Shown in pieces: positions 1 to 6,614 of a stretch of 25,330 nucleotides of DNA; the stretch's first letter is position 1; the number at the start of each line of letters is the position of its first letter. Below the pieces are notes generated by a model. It was not told the origin of the DNA. It ran no database searches and saw only the letters and a program-made list of their open reading frames with translations. Position numbers and translations under genes: made by a program. Origin of the DNA: an uncultured Campylobacter sp. (GTDB lineage: Bacteria; Campylobacterota; Campylobacteria; Campylobacterales; Campylobacteraceae). The stretch is taken from assembly GCF_938017775.1 (NCBI RefSeq), contig NZ_CALIIU010000002.1, positions 1-25,330 of the forward strand, in the 5' to 3' direction.

Positions 1-114
1 ATTTTGCAGACTTTGAAATTTTCTTTTGTACTTTTTTCGGCTTTGATTTTATTTTATTTCGTGTTTGATTTATTTGGCTTTAAATTTATAGGTTACTTCG
101 GGGGTAAAATTTAA
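1..114 (+). CDS. C-terminal end of a membrane protein (partial)
   Basis: The first frame is open from base 1 to a TAA at 112-114 and encodes 37 residues. They are strongly hydrophobic (roughly residues 8-25), followed by a short glycine-containing tail (FGGKI). This looks like the last transmembrane segment and C-terminus of a gene that begins outside the window. No family can be named from so little. It probably belongs to the chromosome flanking the island, because the tRNA-derived attachment remnant lies 260 bases further on. Confidence 0.4.
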   Translation: MLQTLKFSFVLFSALILFYFVFDLFGFKFIGYFGGKI

Positions 115-373
115 ACAAGTTCGCGCGAGCAAACGAATGTAGTACAAATTTTATTATTCTGCGCAGTTTGCTGCATGCACTGCATAAATTTCACTTTGCA
201 GTCTCTGCCTGTATTCCATGAGTTTTACGCGTTTGTCTTTAACGCTTAATTAAGACTATTTTTTAGAACGATTACACTCAGAATAAACATAAAAATAACC
301 AGAATTTAAGGCAAGTATCATCATAACAACAAAGAGAAACAAAAAGAGTGATTAAAAGATAAAATAGATTAAG

Positions 374-396
374 TGGTGGTTAGAGGCAGAATCGAA
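374..396 (-). repeat. tRNA 3'-end remnant, probable island attachment site
   Basis: Read on the minus strand this is the T-loop, the 3' half of the T-stem, the acceptor strand and CCA of a tRNA, ending CTGCCTCTAACCACCA. Similarity stops inside the T-arm: the bases that should give the 5' half of the T-stem (GGCAG) are absent, and unrelated sequence starts at 397. Integrases that target tRNA genes leave such a 3' fragment at one end of the element and the whole tRNA at the other. The orientation places the element to the right. No second copy or intact tRNA was seen in the window. The isoacceptor cannot be decided. Bases 115-373 hold no gene that I can support. Confidence 0.6.
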
Positions 397-1248
397 CTAT
401 GCTTAAAACGCGGGCGATTTAGAGGGCGCGATAAAAAATATCGAAGCGATACCGACGGAGGGTTTAGATAGCGCGACCAAAGAGGGGTTAAGTAAATTCA
501 CAAAAGAGGTAATCCCCGAGATTAGGCAAATTATAAAAACCCAAGAGGATGACGCCGTAAGGGCTAAATTTAGCCCCGAGGAATTAAAAAAGGCGTTGAT
601 AGATCCAAGCCTAACCACGCAAGAAAAGATAGATTTAGTCGAGATGGCTAAAAAGCAGATCAAAGAGGAGATGAACGCAAAAAGACCCACGATAGAGGAC
701 ATATTAGCCGCTAGAGAAAAGAAGCCCGGCCCCGTATTGAATAAAGCGATCATAAGCGGCGAGGGTTTTACGATTAAGGATGGCGGTAAGCCTTATCAAT
801 ACGCGCAGCAGACATTTAAACCCGAGCAGTGGATCAATGATTTAAGCGGAATTCTAACCGACGAATGGGCTGCAAATTTAAAAAGCCTCGCGGTAAAACA
901 CCCCGAAATGTTTAGGAGCGAAGCAGATGTCTTTAGGGTAATCAAGGAGATCAAAAACAATCCTACGCGCTTTTTTGCCAACAACAACAAAGACAATGCC
1001 CTTATCTTAAAGGATTTAGATAGCGATAAGGTGGGCGAGATAGCGGTGCGAAAATCTGATGGGCAAATAGTGCATACGACCAAAAACGATAAAAGTAGAA
1101 GACTAGAGCAACTCAGCAATAGGCAGAAAAAAATTTTAGGAAATACAGGGTTAGAAAACAGCGACCGGTCGGCGCGCCTCAACCGACACTCCGATACTGG
1201 TCGGACAATGGCTGCCGCAGATAATGCGGGGTCGGTCGCTAATGAACC

Positions 1249-1263
1249 TATTATATCCCAAAA
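1249..1263 (+). repeat. IISQN-coding linker motif, copy 1 (variant)
   Basis: TATTATATCCCAAAA, two mismatches from the exact 15-mer found three more times downstream. It lies just after the first nuclease-like module and after a linker rich in inverted repeats (AGCGACCG at 1160-1167 with CGGTCGCT at 1233-1240). Confidence 0.7.
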
Positions 1264-1549
1264 CTCCCAAAAAGTAAAGGAGCTATCCCCTGCCGAGCTA
1301 AGAAAGGCGATAATAAATGCTAAAGACGACAAGGAGCGCCTAGCCATAATAGAAAATCAAAAAGCGGGGATTAGACAGAGGCTTAAAGAGGAGTCCACGA
1401 ATGAGAGAGCAACCACTCAAGGCGCAAAAAACATAAAAGCCCCCGAGAAATCTAAAATATTAAATGAGATGTTTTTCGAGAAAAGCGCAAAGTGGAGCAC
1501 AAGCCCTCGTAAAGATGAGGCATATAAAATCTTACACGAAGCATACGCG

Positions 1550-1556
1550 CCCCCCC
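1550..1556 (+). repeat. homopolymer C7 at a frame change
   Basis: A run of seven C lies exactly where the upstream reading frame ends in nonsense (TAA at 1565) and the frame with the natural continuation takes over. Loss of one C would fuse 407-1549 to the frame reading GVKDPELILP. In Campylobacter, G/C tracts are known phase-variable switches, though usually longer than seven. Confidence 0.6.
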
Positions 1557-1685
1557 GTGGGCGTTAAAGACCCAGAGCTTATATTGCCGCGCTTAAAATA
1601 TGCGGGGGAAATGGCAGGCTATGATGAGAAACAGACGGGGCTTCGGTTTTTAAAATAGACAGAGCAAATTTTAAACCAAAAAGAG

Positions 1686-2429
1686 ATGGATGCTTTCTTG
1701 AAAAACGATGCTTTTATGGGGCGTCTAGATGTGCATAGAAAAATTTTGGAACAAGCCAACGATATAACCCCGATTAAGCAATTCGGCACGAATTATGCGG
1801 AGTTTTATCACGATGGACAAGGAGCGATGAAAAAGCTGCTTACCGAGCGCAACGGACAGGTAGCAGGGGCGTTTCATAGGGCTGATTTAGGCGACATCGA
1901 CCTAATATGGGGCGAGGTAAAGAAAAATGCTAAAGGAGGCTGGGATGGATACGGCTTAGCCAAGATAGAGAAAAAACACCCTGAAATTACGGCCCAAATT
2001 TTAGACGACGTCATTAAAAACGGCGAGCTGGAGAAAACACATAACGGATATAATGTAAAAAGCGGCAGATATGTAATCGGGCTAAATCAAGGCTGGAATG
2101 AAAATGGCGTAAAGATTGGGGATAACAAATGGATTGTAACTGCATTTGACGATAGCAAAGAGAAAGCTATCAGCAAAGCACCCGTTGATAGCTTTGACGG
2201 CAGAAACGCTGCTTCTGCCAACTCTACAGGTATTATACCACAAAATCTCAAAAATGCTTCTATCAATGAGTGGCAAAGAGAAATTTCTAAAGTTAAAGAC
2301 GATTGGAGTGGGCTAAAACGCCTGATGGATCAAATCGAACAAAATGAGACGCTAGGGCAAAACGAAAGAGCCAAGCTATACGTAGATATAAGCGATAGAA
2401 TGAAAAAGCTAAGAGAGGCGGAAAGATAA
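1686..2429 (+). CDS. C-terminal piece of polyvalent protein with barnase/colicin E5-like (PBECR) nuclease module
   Basis: 247 residues from ATG 1686, in the same frame as 1556-1658 and separated from it only by the TAG at 1656. Residues about 55-160 contain GDIDLIWGEVKK, GYGLAKIEKKHPEI and a NGYNVKSGRYVIGLNQGW strand region. This is the pattern of phage-type barnase/colicin E5-like endoribonuclease domains that sit near the end of large phage or mobile-element proteins. The histidine in KKHPE is a plausible catalytic residue by family analogy. The linker after it carries GIIPQN, and a charged C-terminal helical stretch ends the gene. No clear ribosome site precedes ATG 1686, so it is probably the last part of the broken gene and not an independent one. 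If translated, it could still give a small toxic nuclease. Confidence 0.65.
   Translation: MDAFLKNDAFMGRLDVHRKILEQANDITPIKQFGTNYAEFYHDGQGAMKKLLTERNGQVAGAFHRADLGDIDLIWGEVKKNAKGGWDGYGLAKIEKKHPEITAQILDDVIKNGELEKTHNGYNVKSGRYVIGLNQGWNENGVKIGDNKWIVTAFDDSKEKAISKAPVDSFDGRNAASANSTGIIPQNLKNASINEWQREISKVKDDWSGLKRLMDQIEQNETLGQNERAKLYVDISDRMKKLREAER
2163..2219 (+). repeat. two perfect inverted repeats in the linker before IIPQN copy 2
   Basis: AAAGCTATCA (2163-2172) pairs with TGATAGCTTT (2186-2195), ten of ten. GGCAGAA (2199-2205) pairs with TTCTGCC (2213-2219), seven of seven. Both lie inside the coding sequence, directly before the IIPQN motif. Confidence 0.75.
2231..2245 (+). repeat. IIPQN-coding linker motif, copy 2
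   Basis: Exact TATTATACCACAAAA, encoding IIPQN after the GDIDLIWGE nuclease module. Confidence 0.8.
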
Positions 2430-2433
2430 TTCA

Positions 2434-2456
2434 GGTGCGAGGCTATACCCCGCACC
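2434..2456 (+). terminator. possible terminator hairpin after the polyvalent fragment
   Basis: GGTGCG (2434-2439) pairs with CGCACC (2451-2456), with a further GG/CC pair inside one mismatch and a 5-nt loop. It starts five bases after the TAA ending at 2429. There is no T run after it, so it may be only a structured 3' end. Confidence 0.35.
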
Positions 2457-2593
2457 AATAGCTAGTCTCGAACAGATCTTGGCTAGCAAACTATGCAATT
2501 ATACCTAAACCTATCAAAAATCCTTCAAATTTAACCTAAAAATACCAAAGAGTGCGTTTTATGGGTAGATTACGCACCCGCACTTGCGCGAAA

Positions 2594-2630
2594 ATTGCCA
2601 TAACTTTCAAAAGGAGAACGTTATGGCAAT
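2594..2630 (+). promoter_or_regulatory. hairpin enclosing the Shine-Dalgarno and start of the 50-residue membrane peptide
   Basis: ATTGCCATAAC (2594-2604) is the exact reverse complement of GTTATGGCAAT (2620-2630). The 15-nt loop (2605-2619) carries AAGGAG, and the right arm contains the ATG at 2623. In mRNA the start codon would be in a perfect 11-bp stem with the ribosome site displayed in the loop. This arrangement suits translational control, though the same inverted repeat could be a protein-binding operator in DNA. Confidence 0.6.
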
Positions 2631-2775
2631 CACATCTACGGGCTTTCAAGCTCCAGCAACAAAAAGAGATAAGTTTAAATTTTACGCCAGTATCATCATT
2701 AGATATATAGCTAATCTTATTTTGCACCTGATTTTAATCCTACTAAAGGACTATTTATTGAAAATTTATCAATAA
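2623..2775 (+). CDS. small membrane peptide, 50 aa
   Basis: Starts at ATG 2623 with AAGGAG six bases upstream. An upstream in-frame ATG at 2584 lacks a ribosome site. The first 18 residues are polar (MAITSTGFQAPATKRDKFK). A single hydrophobic stretch follows (about residues 19-43, FYASIIIRYIANLILHLILILL), with a short basic/polar end. It would be a single-pass inner-membrane peptide. No family is recognised. Size and layout resemble type I toxin-antitoxin peptides and small phage membrane proteins, but that is only an analogy. It sits alone between two broken pieces of polyvalent protein. Confidence 0.5.
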   Translation: MAITSTGFQAPATKRDKFKFYASIIIRYIANLILHLILILLKDYLLKIYQ

Positions 2776-3167
2776 AATTTTGCTTAAGAGCCAGTGGTAT
2801 CATGTCCATGTCGATTATCGTAAGCTATTTGCAAAATTTATGGCTTATGCAGAATTAGATTATTGAAGATAGCGGTAGTATATTTCACAAAATAGTGTCT
2901 GCAGCACATTATGATAAAATTTCAGGTAAGCTTTCGATATCGAAAGGTGTCATACACTCAGCTTATAAATTGGCATTGCCTGATAGGCTTTGCCGATTTG
3001 TAGCGCTTAACACCTATCTATAGCTTTCGTTATCACCTCGCTTATAAAAAATACTCTACTGCGTTAGACTGGAGGTGCTACCAAATTATAACATAGCACA
3101 AGAACGCGGCGTTATTAAATTTAAAATGGAATTCCATGGGAGTTGGAATTATTGTGTCTAATCTTAA
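2776..3167 (+). other. non-coding or decayed stretch in the island
   Basis: No reading frame of useful length on either strand. One frame reads as short gene-like blocks broken by stops (around 2880-3020), which I cannot assign. Two perfect palindromes stand out: CTTTCGATATCGAAAG at 2931-2946 and ATGGAATTCCAT at 3126-3137. This looks like decayed mobile DNA between two gene remnants. Confidence 0.4.
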
Positions 3168-3179
3168 GCCGCAGGAATT

Positions 3180-6100
3180 TTGAATTGTATGGCTGGCGAG
3201 CTAGGACTTCGTGCATTAGGCGCAGGAGCGGACGCTTTGGGCTTTGATAATGCAGGCAAGAGCTTAAAAGATACCGCAGACGAGCTAGGGCAAACCTTTT
3301 CTCAAAGCGCGGAGGCAGTAGGACAAACGGGAGGCGCAGGCACTACCCGCATAATAGGACGAGGATTAAAAAACTTCGTAACGGGTCAAGCTGCAGCCAA
3401 TCAAAAGCTAGCTAGAGGCATTAATAACGTTTTAGCAGATACCGCAGATTTTTACGGAGCGGACAGGGTTAGGGATTTCTTTCGCGAGAACTCAAATTTA
3501 GCAAGCTCAGCGATAAATAAAATTGAAAACTTCGGCGATAACGATATGAAAGGTTGGCAAGCAGCAGGCGAGATAGCAGATGCTACTGCACTAGCTCCTG
3601 CGATGCTAGGGCATAGCGCAAAGGCCGCCCGCTTAGCAAAAGCATTAGGCGCTAGCGAAAAGGTAGCTACTCGCATCGGCAATGCCGTGGGATCTGCGGC
3701 AAACGGCGCGATAATGGGAGGATTTACCGGAGGGGCTAGAGCTTACGGACAGCCTAAGCCCGATCTAAAGCAAGCGGGGCTTGAAAGCACTATTTGGGGT
3801 GGGGCAAACGCTATTTTAGGCGGACTTAGCCGCGCTCCGATTTTAGCTAAAGGGATGCGAAACCTAGAGGAAGCAAGGGTAGCCGCGCAGGAGCTAAAAC
3901 CCACACCCGCAAAAGCGGCGCAAGATATTCAAAGTGCGACCCCCGCAGGACAAACCGCAGGCGAGGGCTTTACTATGCGAGACGGAGCGCAAAAATATCC
4001 ATATAACGCTTTTGTGGATATAGAAAACGACTTAGCTGGTGAGCTTAAACTTCCTAGCTCTCAAATTCGCGCAAGCCTGCAATACTTATATAACCTACAC
4101 CCAGAAATGTTTAAAAATAAAGGTGATGTTTACCGCACGATAAAAGGACTTATTAGCACGCACGACTATGCAGGTGATAGTTTACGAAACCCGTCTGCGG
4201 CATATCTAGCTAGCAGAGACGGTGAGCGGATGAGTGATATGGCTATCGGTAGAGATAGCGGTGGAGTTATTCACTTAAATAAAGACAAGCGTATTAGTAA
4301 CGCGGATAAAAAGATATTTGAAACGGCGGCGGCTGAGGCGTCCAACTCTCAACATAAGCAACAAGTGCTCGGGGCGCAAATGAATACCGGCAAGGAGCAT
4401 TTTTCGCCGACCGATAACACTATTATACCACAAAATTCTGTCGCAGAGGGAATTTTAAATAATCCTAATCTTTTCGGACTTGACGAAAACGTGATAAAGG
4501 CCATTCGCTCAGAGCTTGAGGAAGCAGCCGGGATTGCTCCAAAAAAGATGAGCGAAGCAGCAAAAGGAGCAGATAAGGCGGAAGCAGCAGCACAAGCGCC
4601 TAATCCGTTTTTAGATGAGATTTTAAGAGCTACAAACCCTGCTAATAATAACGCGTATTTAGATCAGATCTTAGCAATTACCAATCCTAAAGCCGTCATC
4701 GCTGCCAAAAAAGGAAGTCCGACAACCCAGACTATTACCTCAACCTTAAATGGAAGCGATGAAGCCGCCAAAAAGGGATTAAACCCAAATAGCAGCCTTT
4801 ACAGCAATGATAAATATATCGAAGGAAGTGGGACAAACTCCGCAATTACTTCAACCTCTGATATATTTGACGGAGGGGTGGGGTCCACAACCCACATTAC
4901 TACAACCCCCGCCAATGATGAAATTATATCTCTTTCCTCTGATAAAAACCTTAATGCCCCCGCGGAGTTTAAGAATTCCGCAGGAGGAGGCATAGACCCC
5001 GCTGCAGTAGTCCGTAATATAGCGGAGCGCGGAGATTTGGCGCTAAGACTAGAACCTAAAGCCGATGTGCTTTCGCTCGTCCGCGACTTTCAGGCTCCTA
5101 TTAAAACTCCGATATTTGAGGCAAAAATTGCGATTGATAAGATGTTAAACCATTTGGCGGATAAAGCAGGCAGCGAGCGTAGGCTCGAATATGTAAATTT
5201 AATCAAACCTACGTTAGAAAATCCATTATTCATCGCAAAAGATGGCGAACGATATAGATTTTTTAAAACCTTTATCGACGATCGCGATAAAACTTTAAAA
5301 TTCTTAAGCGTGATAGAAAACGACAGAGGAGAATTTTTAGGCGTAACCGCGACGCCGCTAAAAAACACCGATTTAAAAAATCTAATAAGAAAAGGCAATA
5401 TAGTTTGGGGTGGGGACACACTCTCTAGCCTGGGCACCCCACAAGCGATGAGAAATCAAGGGCTAGACACCGCTACAGATATTATACCACAAAACGGCGA
5501 GAATATGATTAAAGGTTTTAGCTCTAGTGCAATCCCTGCTAATATCGCAAGCGCTGGAGCTGGAGCAGCCACAGGTGCAGCGCTAGATGATAAAAATAGA
5601 GCAAGAGGCGCTTTTATCGGAGCGTTGGGCGGGCTTGGGTTAGTAAATGCACCCTCTTTAGTTTCAAAGCTAAAAGGAGGCGCTAAGGTAGGTGAGATAG
5701 CGCAGGATATAGAAGCTGCGGCAAAAGATAAGCCTAGCATCTTAAGCAATATGCGCTCTTATCTTAAAGCCGTAGGCGCAAACTCCGCTTCAGAGCTAAA
5801 GGATTTAAGCGGCAAGGATATAGGGCTAAGCTACGCAAGGCAAATGGCAAGCGAGCATATCAATAAAGAGTTTAAAAATATCGCTTATGAAATTTTATCT
5901 GGCTCTCAAAGCTTAGCGCAGAATTTAAAAAATGGCGCTATTAATGCAGCTCGCTTTGCAAGGCGCACACTAAGCGAAACCAAAGGCGCTAGCTATCTGC
6001 TTCGCAACGATGAGCTATTTAGCGCCAAAAGCGCATATAGCGCTAAAATGGAAAATCTACAATCCGCGCTTAGCGGCTTAGACGACGCAGACCGCGTAGC

Positions 6101-6614
6101 TATGCATGAATATATGGTGGGCGAAGGAAATGCCATTAAGCCTGAGCTAAAGCCACTAGCAGACGCGCTAAGACGTCAGATCGATGATATGAGTGCTAAG
6201 CTAGTGGATTTAGGCGTTTTAGATAAGGCTAGCAGAGACGCGCTAGCGGGACAATATCTTGCTCGCTCCTATGAAAAGCATCTAAAAGATCGCATCAACT
6301 CAGTGTTTTCAAGCGGTAAAAAGGTAGATGAAATTCACAGCAGAGGCTTTGCATTTAAAGAGTTTAAAGATAGGGAGGCGATGGATAAGTTTCTATCTAA
6401 AAACCCGCAGATTGCAAAGTCTATGGATCAGGCTTACAATAAAGGCGGCGTGCGCGTAGTAGAAAAGCCTAATGGTAAAATTGAGCTTTGGAGGGATTAC
6501 ACTAAAGATGAGCGTTCGGCTATGGGGGAGATAAAAAAGATTAGTTTTTTATCTCATTTACCTCACATAGTAGCCAGCCAAACGGCACGCACCCCGCTTT
6601 TATTTGGTCTTTAA
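3180..6614 (+). CDS. large polyvalent-protein fragment with two PBECR-like nuclease modules, truncated at both ends
   Basis: The frame is open from 3168. Candidate starts are TTG 3180 and ATG 3189, neither with a well-placed ribosome site, so the N-terminus is probably lost. In order it holds: alanine/glycine-rich helical sequence (to about residue 250); a nuclease-like module opening GEGFTMRDGA (about 260-400) that repeats the plan of the module near 730-1135; IIPQN; Ser/Thr/Gly linkers; a second module (about 620-755) with FIAKDGERYRFFKTFID, VIENDRGEFLGVTATPL and NIVW, resembling the PBECR2-type phage nuclease fold; a second IIPQN; a glycine-zipper stretch (about 785-820); and a helical region (about 860-1120) ending RSAMGEIKK, typical of large phage/element proteins. 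Residues after about 1120 (bases 6541-6614) are antisense to csm5 and not native. It is the middle of a larger protein cut by the csm junction. Confidence 0.65.
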   Translation: MNCMAGELGLRALGAGADALGFDNAGKSLKDTADELGQTFSQSAEAVGQTGGAGTTRIIGRGLKNFVTGQAAANQKLARGINNVLADTADFYGADRVRDFFRENSNLASSAINKIENFGDNDMKGWQAAGEIADATALAPAMLGHSAKAARLAKALGASEKVATRIGNAVGSAANGAIMGGFTGGARAYGQPKPDLKQAGLESTIWGGANAILGGLSRAPILAKGMRNLEEARVAAQELKPTPAKAAQDIQSATPAGQTAGEGFTMRDGAQKYPYNAFVDIENDLAGELKLPSSQIRASLQYLYNLHPEMFKNKGDVYRTIKGLISTHDYAGDSLRNPSAAYLASRDGERMSDMAIGRDSGGVIHLNKDKRISNADKKIFETAAAEASNSQHKQQVLGAQMNTGKEHFSPTDNTIIPQNSVAEGILNNPNLFGLDENVIKAIRSELEEAAGIAPKKMSEAAKGADKAEAAAQAPNPFLDEILRATNPANNNAYLDQILAITNPKAVIAAKKGSPTTQTITSTLNGSDEAAKKGLNPNSSLYSNDKYIEGSGTNSAITSTSDIFDGGVGSTTHITTTPANDEIISLSSDKNLNAPAEFKNSAGGGIDPAAVVRNIAERGDLALRLEPKADVLSLVRDFQAPIKTPIFEAKIAIDKMLNHLADKAGSERRLEYVNLIKPTLENPLFIAKDGERYRFFKTFIDDRDKTLKFLSVIENDRGEFLGVTATPLKNTDLKNLIRKGNIVWGGDTLSSLGTPQAMRNQGLDTATDIIPQNGENMIKGFSSSAIPANIASAGAGAATGAALDDKNRARGAFIGALGGLGLVNAPSLVSKLKGGAKVGEIAQDIEAAAKDKPSILSNMRSYLKAVGANSASELKDLSGKDIGLSYARQMASEHINKEFKNIAYEILSGSQSLAQNLKNGAINAARFARRTLSETKGASYLLRNDELFSAKSAYSAKMENLQSALSGLDDADRVAMHEYMVGEGNAIKPELKPLADALRRQIDDMSAKLVDLGVLDKASRDALAGQYLARSYEKHLKDRINSVFSSGKKVDEIHSRGFAFKEFKDREAMDKFLSKNPQIAKSMDQAYNKGGVRVVEKPNGKIELWRDYTKDERSAMGEIKKISFLSHLPHIVASQTARTPLLFGL
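4421..4435 (+). repeat. IIPQN-coding linker motif, copy 3
   Basis: Exact TATTATACCACAAAA, encoding IIPQN after the GEGFTMRDGA module. Confidence 0.8.
4713..4907 (+). repeat. three imperfect copies of a ~33-nt linker repeat
   Basis: Copies at 4713-4745 and 4824-4856 both run from GGAAGT to ATTACYTCAACC. A weaker third copy at about 4876-4907 ends ATTACTACAACC. They encode GSPTTQTITSTL, GSGTNSAITSTS and GSTTHITTTP, flexible Ser/Thr linkers between nuclease modules. Confidence 0.6.
5406..5467 (+). repeat. interleaved inverted repeats (pseudoknot topology) in the linker before IIPQN copy 4
   Basis: TGGGGTG (5406-5412) pairs with CACCCCA (5435-5441), and TCTAGCC (5424-5430) pairs with GGCTAGA (5461-5467). 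All are exact seven-base matches. The order A-B-A'-B' is that of an H-type pseudoknot. They lie within the coding sequence just after the second nuclease-like module. Confidence 0.6.
5480..5494 (+). repeat. IIPQN-coding linker motif, copy 4
   Basis: Exact TATTATACCACAAAA, encoding IIPQN after the second module of the large fragment. Confidence 0.8.
6528..6555. terminator. 11-bp inverted repeat at the polyvalent-protein/csm5 junction
   Basis: GAGATAAAAAA (6528-6538) is the exact reverse complement of TTTTTTATCTC (6545-6555) around a 6-base loop that contains the csm5 stop (TTA at 6541-6543 on the plus strand). It is A/T-rich, with T runs in both directions, and could serve as a weak bidirectional terminator. 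The left arm belongs to the polyvalent protein frame and the right arm to csm5, so it also marks the joint between two unrelated pieces of DNA. Confidence 0.5.

Larger units (their letters stand above)
407..1567 (+). pseudogene. polyvalent-protein fragment with PBECR-like nuclease module, 5' truncated and frameshifted
   Basis: The frame is open from 407, just after the tRNA remnant, but has no good start: the first usable codon is TTG at 596, with no ribosome site. From about 730 (GEGFTIKDG) to 1135 it encodes a module alike in plan to one at about 3960-4380: a GEGFT start, HPEMF plus a DVFR-type helix, then a strand ending with IVHTTKN. This resembles the phage barnase/EndoU/colicin E5-like (PBECR) nucleases of large phage or conjugative 'polyvalent' proteins, which act in the newly invaded cell. 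A low-complexity linker, an IISQN motif and a charged helical region follow. The frame is lost at a run of seven C (1550-1556). With six C it would run on into VKDPELILPRLKYAGEMAGY, which fits as its continuation. An in-frame TAG at 1656 then separates that part from the next piece. I take 407-2429 to be one broken gene. Confidence 0.65.

Noticed and set aside
796..1347. Minus-strand open frame of about 183 residues
   Set aside because: Antisense shadow of the polyvalent fragment, with no start signal or recognisable domain.
6541..6614. Last 24 residues of the large polyvalent open frame as native sequence
   Set aside because: They are the exact reverse strand of the csm5 C-terminus, whose own residues match the Csm5 family.
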